Shown: one piece after another, positions 26,112 to 39,936 of the stretch | How the letters are laid out: every line of letters starts with the position of its first letter | How positions within the stretch are numbered: position 1 is the stretch's first letter | NCBI RefSeq assembly: GCF_910592395.1 | Contig: NC_088309.1 | Location: forward strand, 21,702,599 to 21,766,598 | DNA from: Lineus longissimus | Taxonomy: Eukaryota; Nemertea; Pilidiophora; Heteronemertea; Lineidae | Direction: 5' to 3' | DNA length: 64,000 nucleotides | Notes under the pieces: model-generated | The model's database searches: none | Told to the model about the DNA's origin: nothing | The model's input: the letters and a program-made list of their open reading frames with translations, nothing else | Made by a program: the position numbers and the translations under genes

Positions 26112-29100
26112 CAATCATAATGGGAATATTTTCGTTCACTTGTTTTTTCGGCATCTTTTCATTTTGCCTTTGTTCAGACTAGAGCCATCATGAGTCGCAG
26201 TAAACCTCTTGATTGTGACCCAAATGACCCTCTCAAATCCTCTTCCCTATTCCAATAGCTCTTGCACCATACAGTATACAAGCACTTCTAGCTATAGCTC
26301 CCATAAGGAAACTTGCCTTTTTTTGAAACCACGCTCTTTCAAATGAACGAGTCACCACCCTGGTTCGATTGATAAGAGAGTCAGGCATGCCAAATTCGAA
26401 TAGTACCACTGGCCATGCAACTCTGATGAACACGCTGCTTCACTTGCAAATGCTCCGAAAGTCTGTCCTCATGATAGACGGATCGATGTAAATTACCAAA
26501 GGAAGCTCCTGGAGCCCCTTTCCATGTCATGTCTTACTGCCGAACAAACACAAAGATTTGAAGTTGACAGCCTTAAATTGGCGCCCATTATAATGTTCAT
26601 GGCTTCTTATCTTAAAGTGTTCTTATCTCGGTATTCTGGTTGTGACTTTGTCCACAAAAGACTGGCTTTGGATACAACCAAGCTTGGTCTGTTTAACAAA
26701 GTTGTTTCCACCATATCAAGTACATGTACTGTCAAGTACCTATTGATATCATTGAAGGAATATGAAGTTGGGTGCAGGCAGCACTTTCACATGCCACGAC
26801 AATGGACTTTCAAAAGAAGATTTTTCACGCCGGGAAAGCATTACTTAAACCCAGCAGCGCTAGGGGTTTTTCTTTCAAAAAGCTTTATACCAAATAGCTG
26901 AGACGTCAATATAGATCCCGTGGCATTATCCTGTCTTTCCCGATTGACATTTAATTGACGTTGATGGCGAGCCTCAAGAACATTAAGCGTAAGGCAACAT
27001 CAATATGTACCTATAATTTTACCTACATGGTAATTTTGTACAATGAGTGTCAAGTTATTAATTTTCCAATGCCGACATTGTAAGGTATGGAGAAATGAAA
27101 ACGCAGGGATATCGCCCCTCCCCTCCCCCACACACACTCATAGAGTACACCCCCCCCCCCTCCCGAGCTGTTGCTGCCGGAAAAGCATTACATCAACAAA
27201 CCTTCTGCCCTCCTCAAACTTATCTGAAAATGAGGACGATCACCACCGATTTCTTAACGTGGCCTTACAATCGCTTAAATACATCAACACAACGCTAGAG
27301 CACAGCGGCGGGCTCCTTTATAATCAAATCGCGAGTACTCCCTACGGCTTCACCAGCATCCTGTAGGCCTCTGTTTCACTTTCCTAATTGATTCTAGACG
27401 GCTGATGCGGCAGTAATTGCTTTTTAGACTTCATGTAATTGCATTACGCGTTTTTATGAAAAAGTACTCCATCAATTTCCCGATCTGGCACTCATCTCGA
27501 TGCTGCAGGCGGCGAAGAATGAATTAGCAGCCGAAACATTCTAGAAGATGAAGCACCCTACGGGGGCCTTTCAATAAAATAACGAAATAATAGTACATAC
27601 CACTGGCGATATATATTTGGAAAACCCCCAGAAAGTTGACATCATGGTCATCATTGGATCGTTTAATACTATTCAAAGAATAGCATACTTACATGTCTTT
27701 GTTGGAACAGCTGGACCATCTGCTCTCAGCCTATCCATCATCAGTCACCATGCCAACTTACAGAGAGAGCTGCAGACCAAAAGAAACGCATTTCCTGACG
27801 CAAATGACCTGTGATTGATCATATAATGCCACATGGTAAGCTGCAGACCAAAGGAAAAGCATCATTTCTTGAAGAGAATGACCGGAGATCGATTACCCGA
27901 GAATGTATCCGATCCCTTATTCTTGCTCAATTACTCAAAAGGCGATGTCATTGCCAGATCAACCATATCTGATGCTATACGGGATGCAACTCTTCATTTT
28001 TCCTTCTCGGTTTAGTTCGTATATATGAAACGTGATTGCAATATGACTTGCCCCTATACTGTACATGTAGTGTGATATATTTTGTGTCACCGATATAGTA
28101 TGTAGATATAGCTTGGACATTCATTGAGATTCAATAAATGGGAGGTTAACATTGGGCATCACCAGCTAAATGTGAACAAAATCGATCGCATAAAACCAGT
28201 TTGAGGTGATTGATTTGGTCCAGAGAGTTGTTAGGTAACGCAATGCCGATGGAAAGGTGCAATGTTCGGTGCATGTGAACTTTTCTTTCAATATATGTAT
28301 ATATCTTTTACAAGCGGAGCAAAGAGATAAACCCAGCTGCTGAATCATTCGTTTCAAAATAACACCATTTAAGAAAGAAATAATGCTATGGCAACGACAC
28401 TGTCAGCCATCTGTCTCAAAGTACAAATGAAAGAACAAACACCAGAGCGTGTCCTATTTTTTCAGTCCCCAGGGTAAGGAAAGATCAACATGCTATTACC
28501 CACCCTAATTGGAATACGCGCGTGGATATCACACGCTAGACTCTGGTAATCACACTCATTATTTTAGAAGCGCGTAGATGAGAAGTTGTTTTGAGATGTT
28601 GAGAAATACGATCGTGATGGTTGAAAAAAGTGGGAGAGTTAGCTTGAGGGGTTTAGGGATATCATGGTCTGGGGACTGGGATTTTCAGTGAAGTATCATC
28701 ATTGTCTGCCAGTCTGTCGCTGATGGTTTTATCAGCGACAATCGTCTGTTTTAAATCGATGTAAGTCCTTGGTGATAACTGCTGGCTACCGAGCTAAGTA
28801 GCCATAGCTCTCCCGTGTAAAGCTTCCATCTTCATGCTCAGGGGATCATTGTTTCGTGACAGGACAGATCGAGGTCCATTGGCGCCCAAATCGATCATTG
28901 TTATGAGCTTACAACAACCAGTCAATACCCCAACAACATCTCTGACAAAACAAGTATAGAGACAGCCTAAGTATGCACTTCTGGCTATTTTCATCGAGCT
29001 AAAAAATGATCAGGATGAAAGAGGGAGGAGCCGCCCTCAAATAACTTCAGCGTCCTGCCCTCATTGCTTTGCAAGCAACGGCTAAACGGAGAATAGACCA

Positions 29101-31251
29101 GTTTTTATTTTTGACTTTCTCGTAGGGATGACTTATTGTCTACTTAAGAGGCCGGGCAAATGTTAAGAGATAATTATGTTATCTTGATATTTTACAGTCT
29201 TCACTCTTACAAGTGTATTCATCAGCAGCAGGAAATCGACGAATTATCCAGCGCGTGTTTGAATTAATCATTGGAACGAAATCGACTTTCGAAAAAAATC
29301 GGGCTTCTCCCGGAGGTATGTTAATCAATCATTCGCGAATGAACATGGTCTCCCTGATTAGGTTATCTCTGGAAAACATCAATTAGAAATCAATTAGATT
29401 AACACTGATGTCGACTGGGATGAGCTTGCTGTGCTCCAAGACATTTATTGATTGAGAGATTTGCACTTCGGTTTAAATCCTTGGCTGGTGGAAAGGCAGG
29501 GACATATTTTTACAAACAGGGATGGATCCGGATCTGTGTGGATGGCACACGCGGTTCTCTATATGCCCTAACAAATCCTACCCTTTTTAAAAAAAATGAA
29601 AGTGACAATCATACTATTATCTGTAGATGGTGCAACTCTGGTCGGCGTTTATGATAATACATGTATATGTATACAGCCGCACCCTGATACATAAGCGCTC
29701 CTTTGTAGCCAAGGTATTCTAGAATTCTTGGCATTTACTGATTCTTGATACATTTGAATAGTTTTGCATGGGCGTCTCAAAGTCTTAAACTGTATCGAGC
29801 CGCCATAAACCACCAGTCGCAATAAAGATGAAGTGACAAACAATTGGCACTCCCTCTGTTTGTGTTCCCCTGTGGAATGCGGCTCCGTCAGACGTTTGAT
29901 TGATTTTCCGTGTTCGCTTAGCTATGGCAGCTTCCATTGATCCGCCTTATTGATGCTGGGACAACAAACAGTTGTTCCACATCCCACATTTTCTCTGACA
30001 ACCCACGGCACTGGTGCTATGGAGAGTTCGAACAGTTGATTTTGAGTGTTGATACCTGTAACTATAGCGTTTCTTTAGATAGTGTTCCGAGCAAATCTAA
30101 CCATTCTTACCAATTTCGGTAGCCCGGCGGCACACCGGCCGTTCACCAACAAGTTCATCTTCATCTTCATATAGCTTCTGTCTCCAGAGGCGGTATTTGG
30201 GATCATTTTCTGCCTCATTGGCTTCTCACTTGACTCGCACTGGTCAGTGGATCCCATTCTACAAAGCATACAATATCCCCCGCCACTAAGCATTGGCGTC
30301 CATGTTAAAGCGGACGCCACAGTAAATTTACGCTGCGAATCGTTCGTCAGTGCAGCAAGAAATATGCCGAACAAAAAAGTTTCAAATCGGGCAATTTACG
30401 ACATACATGTATGTACATTGAAAATCTCATAGTAATGAGAAATGGCCTGGTTTCCGCTTTTCGGAAGCAGGGACGATACGACGTCATCAATAATTAGAGT
30501 TCCGATCATGCGCAAGGAGGATGAATGGATCCTGGAGCCTATCATGTCAAGCCTGTCATCAGTTTACCAATTTGCCCTTTCATCTATGCCACCACTAGCC
30601 TATCGCCTGATCACGATTAAATTAGAAGCAATGTCACGCCAATGGGTTAGCGCACCACCCTCTGATCCAACCCCAGTCAAAGGATGCAAATGGTAAATTA
30701 CATTGCTCGAGTGAGATGCTTTCAGGCGAAAATAGATGTATATCGACAAGTTTACTTCATTCGAACGGTAAATTAGATGGAGTTCGTTAGGCACGGTGAA
30801 AAAAACAGCCGATATTTGAATATATGATTTGGTCGGTTCTGATTGAATTTATATATCAGAGGGAAATATTGATTCAGTGGAACAAGGAAATGAGATATGA
30901 AAGACAAATTGGCATTGGCATGAGATAGATTCGCAAAATATTGAATTTGAGGTTTCGCGCATACCAATGATGGAATTGGTACAGCGGCCTAGAGAGGGGT
31001 TTATATTGCCATGGTAATGACGAATATGTGTCTAGGATCAACTGTCACTGCTGTACATGTAGAAAGACCTACAGGTTTTGTGTCATAACGATGAAGAATT
31101 TGGTATTAGGAGATTTTTATCATTTTGTTGTTCAGTCAATGCTCAACACAAGGAGATAGTTTTCATTTTATAACCACAGTACTTATTCATTTTTGGCCAA
31201 GTGACTGACCAGAGGAACTTGGTGCTACACTACACAACGGCAACGTTGACT

Positions 31252-31318
31252 CAGGTTTTTGATATTCCTACCTCATCGAAAGGTGGAGTGTATTGAAACC
31301 AACTGGTGCCAGGATGGT
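31252..31318 (+). repeat. Dispersed repeat, copy 1
   Basis: A block from CAGGTTTTTGATA to ACTGGTGCCAGGATGG is shared, with small changes, with 37654-37725 (reverse strand) and 54343-54421. It is probably a fragment of an unrecognised interspersed repeat. Confidence 0.65.
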
Positions 31319-33950
31319 GCGTACTAGGCATTTGGAAATTTTCAAATTCAGTTACAAATTTCGAAATTTAAACGAACGGCGTAGGCGTTTAAGGGAAATT
31401 GTAGTGACTACAATACTGCCTGTTGTGTATATCAATTTTCGCCTGTGGGCCGCCTATCATTATTCAGTGTTCAGTTTATGAGTTCGTTAGCAGCAGGTGA
31501 TACAGCCGATCGATTTTACAGTTCGCAGACGTTTGCAGGTGGGAAAGGCCAATGCCCCACCTAGCTTTTACTTCAAATTGGTACCACGTCGTAACGGAGA
31601 ACAAAAAAAGACACGTCCTCGTATACACCTTTCCAGAAATGGGGCGCTGAGTGTCCGAAATAGTGATGTCATAAGGGGAAACTTGGCCTTATGGTGTAGG
31701 GACAAAGGAGATAGTCATGGTTGACCAACACACTTGAATGCCTTTGATGACGGACAAGGGGGAAAAAGTTAGTTCCAATACAAGCCACAAATTTCGGGAA
31801 GCATGTATACACCAAGGGTTTTCAATATACATGTCCTCCGGAGTGCGAAATTACAGTGACTGTGGACTGTCGGGATGAAACGACCGGGAATGGCTCCATG
31901 CAGATACATCAATAAACATGGTTGTTAACGCCAGCCTTTGCTGTGTAGGTCAATATTAATTAAGTAACCTTGTGTGATCCTAATGGATATCGATCATTTG
32001 GGTACACGGTTGGCAAACATTCGCAAGTTAGCACAAATGACTACCCCGGTGTGCATTTATATACTACAGGGTTTCACTTGATCCCCTGTAACGACCAATT
32101 GGAAGGCGCGGCTGGCTAATGTGTTATTTATTTCGAAGATAATTGGCAAGCAAATATGTAGAACCTATAAGGCCTATGTGTCGTCTGGAGCATTGCAATG
32201 ACCCAGCTTCCGCTTTAAAGAAATTCGGTACAGCCCTCGAAAATGTGTCCTTCCCATTGTTAGACAATATAATGTCCATGGCTACAGAGACCATTGGCCT
32301 TTGATCAGAAGTGGTGTGTATACTTTGATTCAATGATGACACTATACATAGTACATGTATCCTGTAGGGACAGACTGACCTTTCAAGAATTACAGAACCG
32401 CACTCGGTACTTTGTCAAATCACAAATCTGGTCAAAGGGCAGATAAGGTTACTCTGTTCCCATCGGATTCAACCAAAACGTTGGATGGTTTAATGTAGTA
32501 TGACGCCGGAAGGGCTCTGGCATAACAGGTATCGACGTTGGTGGGAACAATGTCATCCGTTGCTGTAATCTCAGCAAAGCTTGACGAACGGCGGATTTAG
32601 GGCTCTAGTTCCCACAGACGCGTTGTGGCCTCTGCATACAGTTTTTCATGTTTGATTCTTTTATTTACTCGAACTGCGAGGCAGATCATAAGTGTAACAA
32701 ACTAATCACCCAATTCCCTAGTGTTAATCAAAATGTTGAAAAAGCTGCAGGAATGACAATTAAAAAAACACTTTAATGCGGCTAATTCTATCTCGGAAGA
32801 TTGTCATGTGTTGCAACACTTCTCACTAAAAAACTGAGCTCAGCGTCAACCAGGATATTATTAGCCCTATAAATAATATTTGGCGATTTGTAATGCAATG
32901 TGAGGGGGGCCCCCGAGGAAACCAACGTTATCAGAAATATTACACTGCGTGCTAAAGATGGATTTCAGCTCGTGTCGGTCCATTAATTCTTAAATCGGGC
33001 CTCCTGCATTCTATGCTCTGTAGCATCCCATCTAAAATCGACACCATCTATTTTCTTGTTGTGCGGCTCAGTTTTTTGTTTATGGCATTGAAACGCGACG
33101 GAAATTTTCCTTTTGAAACATGTACGCTGTACGCTTCCGACAGGTGGTGTCATTAAAAAATTGCCGATGCAGCATAATGTTTTACATTTAATATCGAGTG
33201 CTGAAAAGCTTTACGAGTAATATCGCCCAAGGAAATCAACAAAGAGTGAAAAATACCTTTATGGCAACTGTAAATTCAACGCGACATGGAAATAGTAATA
33301 ACGTTCCCAAGCCAATACCAAACCTATTGATCCTATAGCTGCCTGGGGCAATTACTTAGTTTAGCTGAAATATTGTTTTATTCGCTATTTTGAAGCTGAT
33401 CAATGGACTAGGAATTGCACATGTCGATATGTAAAGATACAAGAATTTATTAGTAAACGCTGAGCGTGTAACGCTTTATGGGGGATTATGCTAGAACGTT
33501 CTGGGAATTGTTGAGTGGAATTCCGTAACAGCGTTAAATGACAACGATACAACAGTTCGCGTAGATTAAATAGAGCATGTATCTGATGAGAATATCCCTC
33601 TCTAGACTTTCAATGAACATGGGATTTTCTAAAGTAGCCTACACTCTTGCAAATGGAGGTTTTTGAGCTTGGTATTTTACCAACACAAATACATGTAATA
33701 CACGTCCTGGAGCTTTTTCAGCGGTTTTTCAAAATCTCTCACATTAGAGATTTTTCATTTACCTGAAATATCTCTACGGGGACTAAATTATTGTGTTCAC
33801 TTCGCCAACCTTTGTTTCTGAGAGATGTACAAACGTAAAACCTTCAAAACAGATTTGATTTACTTTATACATGCGCAGCGGCAAATGATTTTCGGTTATA
33901 ACATGGGAGTACCCACGATGCGTCGCCATGTGCAATATTTCGACAAGGGG

Positions 33951-33977
33951 TTACGCTGAAAATGTATTTCAGCGTAA
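33951..33977. repeat. Perfect 11-bp hairpin, 5-nt loop
   Basis: TTACGCTGAAA and TTTCAGCGTAA are exact reverse complements around ATGTA. No neighbouring gene. Confidence 0.65.
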
Positions 33978-34920
33978 GGCATTCGACGTATTTTCAAAGA
34001 TTTATTGAAGAAAACAAAGGTGACACATACATGTAAATGTTTCACTCAGAAAGACTGCAGTTCCAAACCCATTAGATGGAATTCACTGAAAGAAAATTGA
34101 CAAATGTCAACTATCTATTTTCACTTCGGCTTACCTTTGACGTGCGGAGTAAGTTAAATTGATCTAATTCTTCTAATTCTGATCCATGAACCTGCTTTGA
34201 TGCTGCATCCGTGTGCGATCCGTAGCCTCACGGGCGACACTCAGAGCCAGAAACATATCTGATTGTCAGTGAATGATGCAAGTAGAATGGAATGTCGAAT
34301 GTTGCAAGTTTTTTAGAAACATATTACTGACCCCGCAACCAAAGCGTACATGTATTGCATGTTGACAAACTTTTATACCTGCTGTATCAAGAAGATGCAA
34401 GCTTAATTATGGAAAATTATATCTGTCGTGTCAAAGGATGCAAGGCGTATTTATGATAAACATACCTTGTGTGTCAAATGTTGCAAGCGTTTGTAAAATG
34501 CATGTTTCATTGACTGAAATTGGATCAGCACAACGTCAAATATCATAGCCAATAAAGCAACACCAAACAGCATCTCCTTTTAAGATATGCAGTCAGCGGA
34601 AATGGCACCAGAATAATTGCGTGTGACCGGAACATGGCGTTTTTACGGGATGATGAATGCGGAATTGCTGTGATCGATACATTTTCTTTTAGTCGCTACG
34701 TGTAATACATTTTCCACATTCAAGATATCACAGAACTTATGATCGATTTCTTTCGGGTCTTTAGTTGGCATGGAAGATATCAATAACGGTCCGACGTTTA
34801 TCTGCTATGTCGTGTACCATCTATTAAGTTGTAATGACATGAAGGCAATATTTCGCTGCCAAATTCGATCGCATTAGTGTGCTTTTTCAGTGTGTCTCCC
34901 AGTTGGGCGTAATGGGGCTG

Positions 34921-35117
34921 GTGTAACGTACTACGTTAATGCTCCGCATTATACATGATTGTATCGCAGTGTTTCCATTCAAAGACAGCTAGATATACCA
35001 CTGAGATTACTTCCATTAGGGGAACACATGCAGAGGAACACGCCATTCTTGTTTTCCAGCGTTCCCGAAGCAACGGTGGGAAACACCAAGGGCGAAACAG
35101 TCAGGAACCATAATGAC
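34921..35117. mobile_element. Relative of the MITE in the Ig gene
   Basis: It aligns along its length with 4683-4854: a GTGTAAC start, the CAGTGTTTCC block at 34967, a shared AGCGTTCCC...GGGAAACAC block, and an end resembling the other copy's terminal repeat. Identity is only moderate, so this is an old copy. Its presence in intergenic DNA supports the view that the Ig-gene insert is a mobile element. Confidence 0.55.
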
Positions 35118-36325
35118 CTTTAGACCGGATCAAAGATGCATGTATAAGTCGCTATCACATCTACGTGCACATGTTTTAAAATTGGTATGTTGCAGACAGA
35201 CACTGCCGGTATTGGTTGCCTCATCACCACACTTCGCGCTGTCATTGCGCCCGAAACCTCAGTTGTGGCCAATTTTTAGCTCCACCATCGCGGAGTTTGG
35301 TGTAAATTATTGATAAAAGTGGTTGTTTTGTTATACGTGAACATGTACTTTTGTGAACTATAAATCCGGCGAAGCCCTGATGGTTGGTTGGGTAATTTCT
35401 TTGCTGACGCTGAAAAGAAGTTCTTGCCAAGCTCCAGCTAGTTCCTTGACAAACACTGAGATATCTGCCACAATAATACAATAACTGCCAATAACTGCCA
35501 ATATGACCCGCGGACTTGCATTAGGAGCGCAATCCGAGTTGCGGCGGTTCTGTATCTCGATTAACGTGCTCCTATTACCGCGCCGCTGGTGTTCGCCTGT
35601 GATATCTGGCGCTCTATGGTATCACATCACTCGTACGGCTTCGTCTTCGGCATGATTTCCTTTAGATTATGGGTAAGTTCTTTATTGGACAACAACAGCA
35701 AAAAAATCGGCGGATGAGAATCATGTACATTTGAGAAGAACTCTTCGGGATGATGGAGGTCGCGAGTAATGATCTTGGGATTCTGATATCTGTATCACGA
35801 TATTGTTAACCTGACGCTTTCGGGTTTGAAAAAAACCGCTTCATGTTAATACCATTATCTCAGTCGACTTCAAATGAAATCGACCGCGATGTAGGCTAAT
35901 TGAGAAGTTTTGCATTACCAAGCATGACCCATACATGATGCACAAACCAATATTTTAGTGTTTAAGTGAAAAATACTGCAAAATAGAACGTTTCCTGTGG
36001 TATCTTAGGACTACAATTCCCTATCGGGCCATTCCAGTAGGATCGGTTCCGATATCGTGTTCGCATATCATAACTCTCTGGCACTTGGAGAGTTGAGAGA
36101 CAGTGGCGACGATGGAGTGTATTGTTGACAGCGATATATACCTTAAGGGTCGGTTGCTTCGTCGTCGTGGAGATTTCTTCGCTTAAGAAGAAAATTATCT
36201 TAGCAACATACTACATGTAATGGCAAAATCTCCTTTGTTAACAACGGGTGCGAGCGATGCTACATGTACTAGTGTGTGTTCTTTCATGAATGTATCCTGA
36301 AACTCTTACATGTACACTGTATAAA

Positions 36326-36352
36326 TATTGATATTGATATTGATGTTGATAT
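36326..36352 (+). repeat. ATTGAT microsatellite
   Basis: About four hexamer units, the last one slightly degenerate. Confidence 0.7.
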
Positions 36353-37653
36353 ACTATGTACACAAGCTACATACATATGCCGGATATTCTGAGGGCGACT
36401 GAAGAAAATGTGATAAAAAAACTCTATTGGTATCGGGAAGCTGACCCTATGGCCAAAAGAAGAGATTGTACATAAAGCTGAGCGGAAATTACACTGCCTG
36501 AAAATAAACGAGTCCCTTATTCTTTATATTTTCGTCTCATTGTGGCGTGATGACCATGTCCACCCAAGTTTGTCTGCGGTATGTGGGCAATGGACGATGT
36601 TCATGATTTATATAGCTAGTTCTTTAGTCATCCATCTCAAAAAATCACCGGTGGAATTAAATCTTCTTCTTCTTCTGCGCGATGACAACCACATCTCTCG
36701 TATCATGGTAAACACTTACTGTTTTTACTACATGTACATGTATGCTCTGCCTCCGCCTCTCCAAAACTGTTCGCTCTGTGTCCTACGTGTTTTGTGAATC
36801 ACCCAATAATTTTAACATTTTTGTAACGGCAAATGAAATAGTGCACCATCGCAATCCTTTTATTGCTAAATCTCAAGATACAGGAAACGGTTCCTTTGAC
36901 TATCACCCATTGAAACAGTATGAGCATGATATGAGAAGCTACTTTCAGTAATGAGACATATTTCATTTCAAAGAACTATCCTTTTTCAATTTAAGTGCTC
37001 TTTAAGTCATCTATATCGTTAAGTGTGACTCGTTTCGACAAATAAACGAATACATGTCATGTTGTGCATGAATACCAGCAAACAGGTCTGGTGATTGAAT
37101 AAAATGGCTTTAACATTTAATTTGTATATTAAAATCGAAGCCATGGTCATGTTTAGGGGAAAAAGCATTCAGCTATTTCTGACTTAAATAAAAAATGGTC
37201 ACGGTGATGATGAATATAATTTTGATCCTGATTAGAATATCGACAATTTGGTCTCAGCGAAGTTACAGCTAACGGCCTACCAACGCCACCCCAACTATCC
37301 AAAGAACATCCATCACACCAAACCGTTCTGTCTCAGGGATAACTCTCATCACGCAATTGCCTAATGCATAACGACATAAGAGATTGCGCCAACGAATACA
37401 AAGGCTTCCAGTGTAATCCCTGTGATGCAGTCAAATTCACAATAGTACGCCTCTCATATGTCACACATTTGTTTTTCTAAAAGGATCTTTCCAGGGATAA
37501 TGGTGGTCAGAGTGCGTTACTGGTCGTCATCCATCTTAGTAATGCTACATCGAATCAGAGGATTCATTGGATTCAACGACCGGACATCGGGCTCGGTCTT
37601 CAGCCGATATTCACGACCTCATTGTAAACCTGGATCTTTTCCCACATATTCTG

Positions 37654-37725
37654 CCATCCTGGCACCAGTTGTTTTCAATACACTCCGCCTCTCGATATTT
37701 ACAAGGTAGGAGTATCAAAAACCTG
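37654..37725 (-). repeat. Dispersed repeat, copy 2
   Basis: Reverse-strand copy of the block at 31252-31318, with the additional word AAATATCGAGAGGCGGAG that is also present at 54343-54421. Confidence 0.65.
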
Positions 37726-39936
37726 TATCTCGGATGACATATCCAGGCCTGGCCGTCGTAAAACCTGCATCACAGTGAATCCTTTAGATCCTTTGAATCC
37801 TCTAGTTTATCTGAAGCTCTGTTTTGATGTGGCCATTTTAGTAATGGGTCAATCGCATTTATCTATGGTCATCAATTGTGGGCGAACAAATAACGAATAG
37901 TCACTGAACACACACACTTTCGTGTACTGGGAGAATTTATGAGATCCGTAGCCTTTTCTAGTGATGAGCCCCTGATATGCACCTGAAGTGATCACTTTAC
38001 GATTACAAAGTCATAGAAGGGACAACGCTGCAAGAATACTGAATTCACAGTTGTAGACATTGCAATCTCGAAGCCCCGCCCTTTGGCTGATGTATCAATG
38101 GTGTTCTTCGACGAATTTGAAAGTGTGTACCTCTCTGAATACATTGCTGGTATCGCTGAAACATGTCCTTGCTATAAGCTCTGTAATCCATAGTATTCTG
38201 CCCTTGGTAACTACATGTATGATGTCCCCGGTGAAAAATATGACCATCTGATGAATGATGAGCATTTGATCTTTTTCAAGGAGAGTCTTTGATGTGATCC
38301 CTGGGTAGCTCTATATTCCATCAAAAATTAAGCCGCGAAAAATCGACAAAAGCTTCTTTACCATTGTCAGTGCGGTATTTACCCACCGTGAATTCAGGTC
38401 GGCTTTGCTTCGAAGCCTGATTTTTTTCCAAAAGCAGTTGCCTTTGATAATGGTGGCCATAACGCGCCCACGTCTCCGACTATCCATCATGTCCTATGAA
38501 AGCATCCATTCTCTACGTTATTTTTCTATATATCACGGTCGAACGGTCGTAAGATACCAGTGACCGATCTCATAAATGCAAATGACACTACACATTGGAT
38601 GAGCGTATGTGAGGACACTGCTGTTTACGACAAAATGAGAAGTGATGGCCGAACTTCAAATCAAGCTCAGCCTGACACTTTGTGTAGCTCAGCTTCAAGA
38701 AGAATATTAACATCTCCTTTTTAAATGGTCATCGTATGATAACTTGAGCAGAATGTGCTTTATGCGGACCACAGGGGAGTCGAAATATTATTATCATTAC
38801 ATCATATTAAATGGAAGCCATACATTTCCTGCATGCAACGGAAATTGATAGAAAACAATGGCTTTGCCATAATCACTGCATGTAACACGGCACGCTTGAT
38901 GTAGGAAAAGCCAATAATGGAAAGAGCACTATGATTAACAAAACCTTCATCAAACCAACTAATGGGATATGGACATAAAAAGATAAAGCTGGATTTTTAC
39001 GCGTCTCGTCGCTTTTTCAGCGATCTTCGCAGCGCATTCTGCGGCAATTGTTATGAGTTTGTGGGGAGACTGCGAAAAGCCTTCGAAAATCTGACGCTAT
39101 ATACGATTATTTGGCAGAGTTTGACAACAACTTTCTGTATATTTTAATATTTTTTAAGACTTCCTGTTAGTATCGGCCAATCAGAAGCTCATCATTCTTT
39201 ATTCTTTTTCTTCAAGGAAAGTACAGGGTTTTTGATAAGCCCACAGACATGAAGAGCAGTAAACGTTTACATTTGCAGTGGTGACGGGTCAAGGTCATTC
39301 CTGCAGTTGGGTAAGAAGGACAAGGTCTGGTCCAGCGAGAAGGAATTTGTCCCGATATGATTCCCGAGGAATCATCTCATCCCCTTATTCAATCATTGGA
39401 ATACGATTTTTCCATTAGCTAGTGACTTTATACATATATACGATTACGGTAAGGTCCGACCTCATGGGACCAGCATTTGCGTAATACCATTGAATATATA
39501 CATATATAGGGTTTCAACAAAATATCAAAATCCGTATAAATATACGTTGCCATGGAAATTATTGTCAGTTGATTAAGTCTAATCTACCCACGCGAAGCTG
39601 TTATTACACCAGGGTGCGAATATCCTTATTCCGGATTTTTCTTTCACGCACCTGTTAATCGATATCACGGTTGATAAAGCCATTGTCGGACAGACCACCG
39701 CAAGTAATGTAACCTTTGTTAACGGTCAGTAGTTATTGTTATGGGGATGTAAGATGATATTGACATCGCCGTTCGCGTTTCTCACAATTCACAGGGGTCC
39801 AGTTCCCCGCTTGCAAGATGACTTGAGAGTCCCGGTCGGCCTCCATGGCCACTGCGCTGAGCTGCCGTTAGAATACAAGTGTCCGTCATTTGATATACTT
39901 GATATAATGGCTCGTCACGGATGTGATAAGAATCTA

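Larger units (their letters stand above)
29026..34920. other. Gene-free stretch, 5.9 kb
   Basis: No supported gene. One short minus-strand open stretch around 30111-30205 reads NDPKYRLWRQKLYEDEDELV and ends at a good donor (ATTG|GTAAGA). It has no good acceptor and no partner exon, so it stays a weak exon candidate. A dispersed repeat (31252-31318) and a hairpin (33951-33977) lie here. The rest is AT-rich unique-looking DNA. Confidence 0.45.
35118..39936. other. Gene-free stretch, 4.8 kb
   Basis: No gene is supported. It contains an (ATTGAT)n microsatellite at 36326-36352, a dispersed-repeat copy at 37654-37725, and a slightly GC-richer patch around 35510-35680. That patch ends in ATGG|GTAAGT and could be a first exon, but has no visible continuation. 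A short minus-strand frame near 39740-39870 has coding-like composition but no partner. Confidence 0.4.

Noticed and set aside
35640..35680. Possible first exon ending ATGG|GTAAGT
   Set aside because: The donor is perfect but no downstream exon or domain could be found in the following 10 kb.
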